This document shows, piece by piece, positions 20,233 through 32,388 of a DNA stretch of 64,000 nt. The translations under genes and the position numbers were made by a program. Below the pieces are notes generated by a model, which was given only the letters and a program-made list of their open reading frames with translations, searched no databases and was not told the DNA's origin. The stretch comes from Eudromia elegans (lineage: Eukaryota; Chordata; Aves; Tinamiformes; Tinamidae): positions 6,042-70,041 of the forward strand of contig PTEX01000167.1 of assembly GCA_003342815.1 (NCBI GenBank), written 5' to 3'. Within the stretch, counting starts at the first letter, position 1. The number at the start of each line of letters is the position of its first letter.

Positions 20233-23200
20233 TAGTTTTGCCAAAATGGGAACATATGCAGGATCTTTTCAATATTTAAGAGAAGCAAATAGCCACACAT
20301 TGCATGAGTGCTATGACCCATTTGCCTCAGGGATGACCAAGATTTCCTCTGCACTTAATCGTTCTAGACCTTTGAAACCTGCATATGCTGCACCTATACC
20401 CAGATTACCTCTTTCAGAGAATTTAATGTGCAAAATAAAGACTTCTCTGGGCTTTGCATTTGCTATGTTTTGAACTGTTCTGCACTGAGGAGCTTCACAT
20501 CCAAACACACTTATTTCTCCAAAACATCTGATATTAAACCCTCTTTGCTCTTGAGGCACAGAGTGAGTTTACTCATTGCAAGAGGCTGCAGTACCATCGT
20601 GCCCCTCATAGCCTCCAACATTTTGGACACAAGTTAGCAACCAGGGCAGCAACCCCTGTGAGGCATGGGGACAAACCGGATTAGGAGCTGGAGTGCTCCT
20701 GAGCACTGCAGCCTCCCATGGGAAGCTCAACACTGAAGTGAGAAAAAAACTCAGTGAGGTCCAACCCGGCATGTGCCCACAGCCTGGCTCAGCCTCCCTC
20801 GGAGACGGCTGCATCCTCTGAGTCCAAGCATAGTGAGGGAATTTCAGTCAGAGAAAGCTATGAAAGTCTCTGCTTACTATCAGCTTTTGCTTCCTCTTCG
20901 TCCTCCTCCTCTGCTGCCTTTGTTACTCTGGATCCTAAGTTCTGGGACAAATGTAGGGATGGTACCTACAGCCTGAGGACATTCACTGGGGTCAGGATCA
21001 TTGTGTTTGTCCACATTTTCTCCATGAAGACTGATAGACTTAGTTATATACACCAAACAGTCTTTCCTGTAGTTGAGAAAAGGTCTTTCTCCCACTCTGT
21101 CCTTTGCCAGTCAGGCCTCCAGCAGCAACCGGGGAGCTAGCCGGGATCCATGAGCATGAGAAATATGTGCTTATATTTTTCTTCCACGACAGGCACAAAA
21201 ACAAATGGCAAACTGTGAGGTTCAGATTTCCAGGGCTGGTTCCAGAGTGCCAGGACTCCACTGAGCATTCTGCATTGCTTTCTGATACATAACTGTGTGG
21301 AGGACATCACTGGTTTGGAAGTGCACATTCTGGGCCTGAATCCTGAAATTGGACACAAGAGCTTTTGTCGCCTACCTTGCACCCACCTACCAGGCCAGTC
21401 CAAACCGCTGTGTGTTTCAGAGACCGTGTGTGAGATGGCTGGCCCAGAAACTGCTGCGTGCTGAGCCAGCTCTAGCTTTCTCTCTGTTTTCTGTAGAAGG
21501 CAGAAAAAATAAATTTTCCTGTGCTATGTTCCTAATATCGGCATTCAGAGACTCAGCCAAAGATTGCTCGACGACCAACTCAGAATAGTGTAATTCATCA
21601 GGTGGCATTTGTAAGGGGCCACCCTTGTCCTATCCCTGGCAATGGTTTTCCTTAGGGGCTGTGCATGACCCTTGGTGGTGGCAGTGCCTGTCAGGCTTAT
21701 AGCTTGGGTAGAATGATAGAAAACATTCAAATAACTGTATTGTATTTTCGGGGTATGACTACAAACAGCTTGAATTTCCTTATCTAGAATGGGCTTTCAG
21801 CACTACAGAAAAAAATGGTTTCCATGTTATTTCTAGAAGCTTCCATCATTTTCTCCTTTCTTCTGGGCATTGCCTCCCCTTTGCACAATTTCATTGAGAT
21901 GTATAAACTCTCCAAGATATATGCCAGGGGACAAGTGGAAAAGCCTCTCTCACAGAAAGACAAAATACCAGTTTGTATCTCNGACACACACAAAAGGCAA
22001 AATTCCTTTGAAGGATTAACCATGAAGAACCACGACCATCTACCAGCAAGTGATGGCAAGTTCCTCTGTGTGCAGTCCAGCAGTACTAGGCAAGGAACTT
22101 GAAGTGCAGAGTCTCAGCACCCCTCACTTGTGTCCTGGTCCATCCATGCCACATAAACAGACTGCTATTAAATGTACAACAGGATAGCATAGAACATGTA
22201 GAATCGGGAGTTTTGATTCAGACCTTCAGGTCTTCTCAGACTATGTTCACCTGAGGACTCGAGAAAGGATGGGGAAAAATAATATTGCCTGTAAGGTCCT
22301 GCCAGGCCTGATTCTTCAGGAAAATTAATTAAACTTCGAATCTGGCTGCGACACTCAAGGTAATGTGCCACGTGTTCAGCACCAGCCTGGCCCAGGGAGG
22401 GCTGACGGAGTGACCTCAGGGCCACTTCTCCCCTCAAAGGACATATACACACACAGGTTGTCCATTTAAAGCAATTTCCCAGGTGCTCAAAGTTAAAAGA
22501 AGGTCATTGCTACATCTCAGNGATGGTAGCTATGGCACACTCTGTTGTAGCTCCCAGGGTAAGTCAATACTTCCACCATCTAACTGTCCCCTGGCAAATG
22601 AGAATGAACTGCTGCTCTTGGTTAATTTCCCAGCAGACTGGTGTCCGTATATCAAGGCCATCACAACTAATAGCATTATCTATTCTCTCTCCTTGTGCTT
22701 CAGCAAAAAGCACAGAATCGAAATAAAGCATGAACTTGCATTTGTGGCCTTGCATGTGGTTTCTTTCTGGTTCTGGATCAAAGCTCAAGGGCAGGGGTGA
22801 ATGGCTGGACACTGGCTGCCACTTCCTTGGCTGAACCAGATTGCTGCAGATAGGGAGAGCAGTAGGATTTGAAATCTTCCTGCCACAAGGCCATTTCTTT
22901 GCCTGTTACTCATATCTCTGTAGACATTTATACCCAAATGAGCCACATTCTGCACTACATTTGTATTTGTTCTTGGCATTCTTTGGACAGTGAAAATCAA
23001 TAGAAAAGGTTTCACTTGCAGGAATTCAAAGCTCTGCTGTTTGCCCAGTAAACACCACATACACATAGCTCTGCATTTCTGAGCAGAACTGCAGCAAAGG
23101 GAAAAGCCTGTGGGTACTCCTGCTGCTTTTAGAGCCTGTAAAGGGATATTCTTACAGGCTCTGAAGGGCTGGATTGTGCAAACCTGACAACACTTACCTG

Positions 23201-26200
23201 CACAAACAGCTCATTGAAAAAACTCTAGAATAGAAATGTTCCCCACAATCCTGTGGTTTCAGTAAGCCAGCAAATTAGTTAATGAAGGATGGCAGCACCT
23301 GCCAATGGCTGGGATCTGAGCCCTGAATTTTAGAGGGGAGCTTCTATAAAAGGAGAGCAAAATTCTTTCAGGAAGAAAATTTTCTGTGCACCGCTGGGGT
23401 GCTGTAGTAGAATGATTCCTCTCTCTCTGTGGAAGTTTTGCATCAGATCTTAGTAGGGAAGAGGGCTCTAAAAGGATGCTTCACTGTTCCAAACTGGCAG
23501 AAGAAAGGAGAAAAAAAAAGTGTTTAATGGAATGATTTATTTCAATAGCTACAGACAGCCTGTAGTTTCTCACTAAGAAATAACTAGAATTCAGAAATAC
23601 ATAAAAGGCCACTTCAAATAACTGATCTCCTTTAATCCAGCAGAGATGTTGTAGGCCACTGTCAAACTAATTAACTGTGACAAAGAAATCTCTGCCAGAA
23701 AACAAAAACAAACAAAAATAAAAAAGAAAGAAAAACAAGCCACTGGGCTGGGAAGCAAAAATAAAGACCATTGTCAAATTTGCCGCACGTTGAAATTGGA
23801 GCTATGTACAATGTCTTGAGCCTGCACATTTCTAAGAAGGCATCTTAAAAAAAAAACAAATTTGGAAGTATTTTGTCTGTAAAGCCAAAGGAACTGAGAC
23901 TAAACCTCTTGGGAGCAAAGAAGGAAAAACATTAAAAGAGGCTCACCTCTACACCCTGGCTTTGCCCAAGCTCTAAGTGCCATCCCAGGCTTTTTGGACT
24001 TTGGAGACAACAGGGCTCGTTTAGCTCTGTGCTTCATGTGCTTGAGCTGCAAACAAGCCACTGCAAAGCAGCCTTGCCGACAGCACACACACTGAACTGC
24101 AGCATTCCCCTGCTTTTCAGGGTGTGTTAGGACTCCTTCCAAACTCCCTGTAATCACAGCAGGCATCTCCCAAGCTGTGCCTCATCTCAGCCCTGCAATG
24201 GCGAAACAGCAAATCCCCAGCCTTGAGCTGTTTGTGCCTTTGGCACGAGACTGTGGTGATGGAGTGGACACAGCACCCGCGAGTTCCGGGGGCCTGAGCA
24301 GGCCCTGCTGGAGCAGCCCGCAGCCCTGCTGCGGCCCAGGGCCAGCCCGAGCAGCCCTGCTCTCTTGGGTTGCCTTGAGGCACCTGCGAGCGTGCAGGTA
24401 GGACAAGTGAGATGCTCCCAAGAATCCTACTTTTACAAGCAGGAACCACCAGCCAACCTTTCATCCNGTCCTCTCCTCAGAGCTCCAAGCCTGTGCAGAC
24501 GGAGGGCATGCCCCTTCTTTGGCTCATGGGTGGCTCAAATCACTCCCTGGGACATCTGGCTCCTATTAACCAGGCCGGGGAGGCAAAATGGGGAGCCACA
24601 TGTGGAAAAGAGAGTGGGAAAGGCCGCATTTCCCGAGGCAGACAGCCAGCGAGCGGCAAGGCGCTGGCTGGGGAGGCCGGGAGAACGTGAGGCAGAGGAG
24701 GACAGGGAAATTAGCTTTTTGATCACAGAAATTTGTCACAAGCAGCCTGTAGTAAAGCTGTCAGGATCAGGAGTCTAAATCATGTCCACAGTTGGCAAGC
24801 GCATGCTGCAATCGCTGTGGGGCATGACCAGTTGCCGAGTCAGCACAGCTTGCCAAGGAGAGCAAGGGCACCCAGCAGCTGTGAGCTCCCTATAAGGGCA
24901 GTTTGTCCAAGCACCTCAAGGTCCTGGCAGTAGCCAAAGGAGAAAATTTAAGAAAATACGGAATCCAACAGAAGTGAGGCCTGTGCCACACCAGAGGTGG
25001 TTCTGATGCATCCACCAAGCATTTCAGAGATTTCTCTGCGTCTCCTCTATTTCTCTGACATGAATCTCCTCAGGATCTCCTTGAGCCTAGAAAAGCACCA
25101 GCATCCCCCTATCCTACAGCAAGGAATTTTACATCTGCAGAGCTCATGACCAAATGACCACACCAAAACCCATTCCTCTTATGCTAAACCAAGTGGGGTT
25201 TTTTGTTTTTGTTTGTTTGTTTTCCAAGACACCTATTTCACATCTACCAGCAGCAGGAGTGCCAGCCCTGTAGGTAGCGGGGCCAAGGGCAAATGGCTGC
25301 ACTGAGGCATCTGAACCCTGCTCGTCATGAGCCTGCCGCAAGCTGCTCCCACCACCCACCAGTGTCTGCAGCCTCACTGCACAACTGCAGAAACCACCCA
25401 GCCTCACAGACCAGGCTACTCTTTTCACTCAGGAGCACTGACTCCCACCACAGTGCATTAGCTACAGAGCGGAGGACGTGCTATGTCCAGGAGGACATCT
25501 GGAGAGCCAGTGCTTGAGCACCATTTCCCCCATCGCAGATGGCTGCTGCAGTTCTTCAATATACTTTGCCCAAATCTAGTCTGCATCTCTCAGCTCAGCC
25601 TTCAGGCTTCTATGAGCTTGAGCCTTGCTTAGTGCTAATCACACTGTCAACATGTCTCTAGTAACAGCAGCAGCTGTTGAGGCTTTCGTCGGTGTTGCTC
25701 TACAAACTGACAAAACTGCAGGGCTTCCTGGTCCTGTGAACCCACCTCCAAGCCAGCCCTGTTTCAGGCTGGTAAGGGGAGAGGGCGGCAGGTCGTGTGG
25801 CCGAAACCCACTGTTTAGGCACCTCTGACTGCTCTGCTGTGGAAGGTCGGAGCGGCTCAGAGCTCACCACACTTTGCCTCACCTGCTGCAGAGCTCCTTG
25901 GGGCAAGTCAGCAATTAGCAGCCCAGTAATGGATGCTAAAAACATTTCATTAAATAAAAGTTTTTGGAGTTAAACATGTTGCTGAGGCTGATCAACACAA
26001 GCAGAAAGATAAACAAAGCCCCAGAGACACAAGGACTTGTCGACAAGCATGTGCTGCCTGAATACCTTTGAAGATACACATTCTTTTACTGCAAGCGTAT
26101 TTCTTCTGTAGGGCAGCTCCTGCAGAAATACCCTGGCTGGGAACACACCTCTCTACCAGGGGAAGAGGTGGCCAACCCCAGCCTGCTTCACACTGCCCAG

Positions 26201-29200
26201 CTCTGCTCCAAGCTACTCTTGCAATTTCTTCTTATCCCAGGTCCCAACCAGACTGGTTTAGCTTTCAATTTTAGCCCCTAGCAAGGAGAGACCAAACAAC
26301 CTTCCCAGCCTCCCTAAGAAATGTGTCCGCCAGGGGATTTCAGAGAGAAGAGACATCACCCATAAAGCCACAACCTGTTTTGTTTCAGACTAGCTTGTCT
26401 GCACTGGGCAGAAAGGGAGAGTTCAAACAGCGGTGCAGCAGGGTTGCCTGCATGATAATTCTACAGCCTTTTAATTACTTCAGAAAAATGATTTAATTAA
26501 CTCCCCTTCTGCACAGTTCTAGTTCACAACTGCATCATGTTAGCTGAACTGAATGAGAGGCAGTCACTGAGAGAGTGTAACTGTGGCTACTCACCCCGAT
26601 GCCTGCGTGGACTGTGGTACGTGCACCTCTGCCTAGCAGCACAGGCAACACGCTGTGACTTGAGACTGCTAGCACATGGGCAAAACAGCCACGCGCTGTG
26701 TGACAGGTAAAACTTGCAGTGAGACACAGACTCAGATATTACATGAGCAAAAAGAGCTTTGAAAGCTTGAGGAACTTGTGCAGGTAGGAAACATGAATTC
26801 TCCATCTGTGCTAGTGCTATCAGAGACAGTAGGAATTTGCACCAATTTAACAAACTCATTTTTAAATCCAATTTTTTAAATCAGATTTTAAAGAAAGCTA
26901 AAGAATACTTTGGGAAGTATTACATTCNCCTGGGTTTAGATCATGCTGGTATTTTTTCAGGTCTCAATTACATTAAAATCTATAATGTCAGAGATCAATT
27001 CACAACCCACATTGCTTTTGCATTCAAGTAGAGCACATTCCCCACTTATCACAGGTAAAAATCTGAGGTCCTGAAAGGCATTCTTTTTTCCAGCTGTCTT
27101 GTGCTCCACAAGTCTAGGTACATACCCAGGGTCTCTGCTTGCCCAGCATTCCATATCCGTAGCACAACTTTGCAGCTACAGAAGTCCATAAAACTGCTGA
27201 TGGGCAAGCGCTAAGACAGCTTGGAGACCACCACATTCAGGTTATCTTCCTCGCACTTCAGAGGAACATACAGCAAAATGGAGCAGCACATCCCTGTCCC
27301 CAAGGGAGGCAGGCTGAGGCTGCACAACAGCCTGGCTGTCCTCTCTGTTCAACCACTAGCAGAGTCTGGGCTGCCCATGTGCCTGTGGATGCCCTTGCTC
27401 CGGAGGAAGGGGGCAGTGGCTGAGCAGGGTTTCTGCAGGCCGAGGAGCATGCTGCTCCATGGGGCAGTGAGAGCTGCCACCAGCCTCAAACATCGCCTGC
27501 TCTGCAGCGGCTGAGAAGGCAGGCAGGAGCCAGGGAGGGATGTTTAGTGCCCTTGGGCCATAAGGCCGGGCCCTGCTCACATATTGCCCACCGGCAGGAG
27601 GGAGAATCCCTCGAAGCGGAGAAGCTGCAGCTCCGAGATTAGATGCGGGCCCTGCCAGTGCGGCGGCCATGCAGAGCACTCCCATGGTGCTAGTCCCTAG
27701 GCAGAAGCAGCTGTAACCTCTGTTATGGATTTTCATCCCATCTCTCTGAAAATTCTGAAATTTCAGGGAGGGGCACCTCCACCTCCTCCCTTATCCTGCA
27801 CTTCCTCCGATGATCATTAGCTTGACAACACATTATTCAACAGCATTCTCTAGTGGCAGTAAGGGCACTGGCTCTGGTGGCATCTCCCACAGATACTGAC
27901 TTAGGAGAAGCCAGATAAACCTGGTAGCCACCAGCCTTGCCAGGGGACATGGCCCCCAGCCCTTCTGCCACCCCAGCTGGGTGGCACTGCTGGGGACCAG
28001 CCACCAACCCCACTCCAGCAGCATTTGGCTCAAGAGACACTGCAGGTTAGCACTATGGAAAAGGTCTTAAAAACGCATTTTAAAAAGCCACGTGAAACAG
28101 CCAAACTCCCCAGAACTGGTTATGAGAACAGCATGTCCATGCATTTACTTCCAATGGTCTATGCAATCCAATCCCTATTCCAGTTTTTGTTTATGGGCAC
28201 AGTGTGTCTTTGGTTTATGAGCACAGACCTGCCCTATGTTGCAGGACTTGCTTCAAGAGCCTGTGGTGCTAATTTAGAGGATGGCATTCTTCCCGAGCAG
28301 TGGTTATTAAGCCTATAACTCTATGTTACCTCCAGCATCAAGGGGCAATGTGATGTTGGAGGCAAGACAGAACAAAAGTCCCGGCTCTTGTAACTGTAAA
28401 AGGGCTTAGGGGCTGCTCTCTTGAGGGAGAGAGATGCAGCCGGCCCTGCTCCAGCTCGTGTGGTTTTCGAGATCCTCACTTTGGCGGCATTGTGTTGACG
28501 TGCACCGCGAGGGAGCTGTCACTTCTGCACCCGGGCCCCAGTGAATTACAGCAGTTATTTTCACTGTCTCTATGCCAAAAAGACAACTTCTGCAACTTTT
28601 ATCGTGGAATGGGTTCATGTTTGCAAACTGGTCTGGAAAATCTATCCCTGAGCTTAACTCTAAATCTCCATCTTTGCCACAGTAAAAACTGCACGCGATA
28701 ATGCTGCCTTCCCTCCCTTCAACAGCACGGAGACTGTTCTGCTGTCCCGGGAAAGGGGCCACAGCACAAACCCTCAGGGATTTACAACATTGGGGTTTTG
28801 ATGACTTAAGCTCAGGAGCTGAACACACTGTACACGCTCAAGCTGGACTGGGAACTCCCTGGCAGTGCTGGGATAACCGATGGCTTGGGAAACCCTGAGC
28901 AACCTCTTCCCAAGCTCTCGGAGCAATTTGAACAGGCCGCAGTGGTAGGCAACGGATTACAACTATGGTTAAAAACAGGAAAGAATCTCTCTGGGTTCTC
29001 TCAGATCTGGTAATCTTAAGGATCACCTTTTAACGTGGTTCCACAAGAAACTTGAAAGGCGTTTTATTTAAATACTATGACAAGTTTCTTCACGAGCAAA
29101 CCGACCACCCAAGCTCTGCTCAGCCACATAAGGGCAAGAACATCAACTCTCAGCCTAAGACAAGGAACAGCAGCCACAGAAACATCATACCACAGCTGTG

Positions 29201-29798
29201 ATGGGCTGCTTGGTTGTCAGCCTTATTACAGACATCAGTAAGAAAACTGATGCTCAAAGTCCTTCACAGCTCCTTCAAAAGATTCCCAGACTTCAGTACT
29301 CTAAAGCTGCTTGTGAGCAGCTTTTCTCATTTTGTGGTTCTGCAAGCAAATGGCTGTAAATATAGTCAGTTCAGAGCAGAGGGTCTGCAGTTACTGCCTG
29401 GCTGTATCCTGTACATATAAGATTATTAGGATCATCTCCTCATACCTCCTCCTCCTCAGATTTATAGGGACCATGAACTAAGTCCACATATAATATTTGA
29501 AATCAGAGATTTTACTTATGCAAACATGTTTTCCCCATAAAAAACAGATTATAGGAAGATATAGACAACTTATTTATTAAAACAACTATATATGCAAAAA
29601 TATGTTTCACATGCCTTACACGGCAGTGTGGTAAACTTTCCAAGACTTCAAAGCAAGGCTGTCAGATACCACACAGGGAACTGGAGCACTACAATAGTCA
29701 CGAGGAGGAGGAAGGGCTGTGGAGGAAGGCAGCATAGGGAGGATGAGCAGTTGCCACCACCACTCTCAAAAACTTCTCCTAAAATCAAGGATGGAGAT
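20233..29798. other. Low-copy DNA, no gene seen
   Basis: Ordinary intergenic-looking sequence on the 3' side of LRRC8D. All open frames are short (140 aa or less) and lack recognisable domains or convincing splice borders. Locally GC-richer stretches occur at about 24,240-24,700 and 27,290-27,680. No exons of ZNF326, the gene next to LRRC8D in mammals, were recognised. Confidence 0.5.
23131..23162. other. Perfect 11-bp inverted repeat (hairpin)
   Basis: AGAGCCTGTAA at 23,131-23,141 and its exact reverse complement TTACAGGCTCT at 23,152-23,162 flank a 10-base loop. There is no U-tract or other sign of an RNA gene, so its role is unknown and it may be chance. Confidence 0.8.
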
Positions 29799-29887
29799 GC
29801 TCTAGGAGACCCTGCGTGTGCAGGGGGGGTTGGACTAGATGACTTCTAGAGGTCCCTTCCAACCTTAAGCATTCTATGATTCTATGG
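29799..29887 (+). mobile_element. CR1 LINE 3'-end fragment
   Basis: Matches the last ~90 bp of the larger CR1 at 58-59 kb: GGACTAGATGACTTCTAGAG, then GTCCCTTCCAACCTTAAGC, then two ATTCTATG-type terminal repeats. It is a 5'-truncated insertion, as is usual for CR1. Confidence 0.95.
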
Positions 29888-30057
29888 AGTTTATGCCGAG
29901 TAAACATCACAACCCTTAAATAACTTTCAAATGTCCTCGTCTCAGAGGAAGCTGACTAAAGTAGTATAGTTGGCTAAGCGCTAGTTAAAACAGTTGTCTA
30001 AATTTTGCATTTCCTAGTCATACCAAACTAACATGGATTTTCTTTTGAAATGTGAAC

Positions 30058-30119
30058 AGTAGGAGCATCAGAAACACAAAGAAACTGGAATAGTAGGAAC
30101 ATCAGAAACACAAGAAAAA
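30058..30119. repeat. 34-bp direct repeat, two copies
   Basis: AGTAGGAGCATCAGAAACAC at 30,058 is repeated with one change at 30,092, directly upstream of the GAA microsatellite. Confidence 0.85.
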
Positions 30120-30143
30120 AGCTTTTAAAAACAGAATCAATCT

Positions 30144-30315
30144 GAGAAGAAGAAAGAAGAAGAAAGAAGAAAGAAGAAGAAAGAAGAAGAAAGAAGAAGA
30201 AAGAAGAAGAAAGAAGAANNNNNNNNNNNNNNNNNNNNNNNNNNNNNNNNNNNNNNNNNNNNNNNNNNNNNNNNNNNNNNNNNNNNNNNNNNNAAGAAGA
30301 AAGAAGAAGAAGAAA
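30144..30315. repeat. (GAA)n/(GAAA)n microsatellite with internal gap
   Basis: AGAAGAAAGAAGA-type repeats on both sides of 75 N (30,219-30,293). The gap lies wholly within the repeat, so its true length is unknown. On the strand of LRRC8D it reads TTC-rich, downstream of that gene. Confidence 0.95.
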
Positions 30316-31234
30316 TAATATTATTTTTCTACGTACTTTGTCTTTCTCCAAGTCTTCTTCCCACCTACATGCAGTTTCGTGGAAGCTGAAATGATGGTCA
30401 ACAGCAAACACAGAGAATACACCAAGAATATATTCCACAGTTTTTCTAAGAGTCAACAGCCTAAGCATTTCAAAGTGAGCTAAGTGCAAAAATTTAAACA
30501 CATGTAATAGTTTCTTTAGAGAAATTCGATGCAGTTTTAACAACTTTTACCTATGAAAAAAAAAAGAAATAAAAAAGAAAAAAAAAGAAAAAAAATTTGA
30601 CAAAGTTTCCCAGCAGATAACAGGTAACTGCAGTAACTGCAACTACTCTACCAAGCTTGTTTGCCATTGCCAAAATGCAAACACGACACCTTTATTACCT
30701 GCTGGCAAGTGCAGAACATACAGAGCTGCATCCCCAAACCTAGTGGAAAACCATTAGTTGTAAATTGGTCTGCTGATACACAGAGACATATGGAGCAAGT
30801 AGGTATTTGGAGGTTGCTACCTACAGCTGAGAGTAGTCCTCCCAGCATGATTTGCAGTAAATGATTAACAGTAAAATGTGCAGCACTTGTAAGAGCAGCA
30901 TCTGAAATGTGCTCGGTGCCCCCCAGCCCAACCTACCCCTTGTTAACAGTGGCGCAAGCCAGAGCAGCTCGGAGTGGGGAGTTACAGTAGCGATCCCTGT
31001 AGAGGGGGGGATTACACAGGCCCTTGGACAGATGAGTTCAGTCCTGACCACACCACAATAGGGAATTGTCTTTAAGCCATGAGTAATCATGTAATCATCT
31101 CTCCGCATAGTACTTCTTTTCTGCACACATGGAATGTAAATGGCCAAGATTTACAAGTGATGATATTACAGATTTAATGGATTATATTTCTCCAATGGTG
31201 CTGGCAGTATAAGCTCAGTTAAAAAAAAAAAAAA

Positions 31235-32388
31235 TCCATGCTCACTGCTGTCTGCTTTTTTCTTTATTTGATGACTTATCTGGCACACACTTAGGGTTTT
31301 GTAACAGTGCATAAATGATCAAAGACATTGCAATATTGGAGGTTGGGGAAAAAAAGACAATCCTACCATTAGAGTCCAGGTATGGATGCCAGACTGCAAG
31401 AGGTGATAAAACCAAATCACTTTTTGGTAAATCACAACTTTTATGCCTCTGCCTCTAGTCTAGAAAATAGAGCAGACATCTGTGTTCCTGAGCAAGAGCT
31501 GCAAAACAAAACACACACTGACTTTTGTAAAATGCCTCGAGTCTCCCAGATGAAAACTCTGAAGCAAACCATCAACAGCAGAGCGCTTCGGGTTTGCCTG
31601 ATGACCTTTCAAAATCACTTTGCAAAACAGTTCAAATGCCAAGACTGTCACTGTCTGAAAGCCCATGGCAGCACTCTCCCTTTTATCACCCATCTCTGCT
31701 CAAGACAGAGGAGCGTTGTGGAAGCTGGGGGAAAAGAAGCTGGAGGAGGGAAAAGGGATGGGTCTTCACAAGTCTGCAAGAGCAGCACACTGGATTGCAG
31801 AGCAACTCTCATCCAGAAACAGGAGGCTTAGGGGTGGAGGGATGAGAACAAACACACTTGGCCTTATGCAAACTACATACCTTTATGCAGGAAAATGAGG
31901 AGTTCAAAGCACACCCAGAGTGGCTGCATTTGCTGAGAATGGCTAAACACTAACATTGCACATGAGTTTCAAAGGCTGTTAGAATATGCCATATACAACG
32001 TTTATCCTTGGTTTTCACGCATAATGCACTAAAGTAAATCCAGACCTTAAAGAACAACTTGCATAGTAAGAAAAGGTCATCAATTTAATCATTTACTTTA
32101 AGCGGGCAAGCAGATTTGTAAACATTCAAAAGCGGCAGCATCCAAGTTACAAACAACTTAGGGAAAAAAATATCCAAGATTATTAAGGTTCTTTATCCTC
32201 TCAAAAAAATCATGAAATAATCTTTTAAAACACTGCAAACACTGAACACTCAGTTACATCTTTTATAATCCTGCTAATAAGTCCTGCCTTCCAAGGAATT
32301 CCCGTTTCTAAAACGCATGATCTTGCAGTATCCCCACTTTTTAGCATTTGCTGTTCACAAGTCAGTAACTGAAGCCTTTCGCTTCCGC
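31235..32388 (-). other. LRRC8D: LRRC8D probable 3' UTR
   Basis: Sequence immediately downstream of the LRRC8D stop codon on the minus strand. The first AATAAA signal in the transcript direction is at 31,263-31,268 (TTTATT on the plus strand), which would give a 3' UTR of about 1.15 kb. An ATTAAA variant at 32,084-32,089 would give a UTR of about 0.3 kb. The end is therefore a guess. A 149-aa plus-strand frame at 31,382-31,831 lies antisense here and is not supported as a gene. Confidence 0.4.

Noticed and set aside
31382..31831. 149-aa plus-strand frame as a gene
   Set aside because: It is antisense within the probable LRRC8D 3' UTR, with no recognisable domain.
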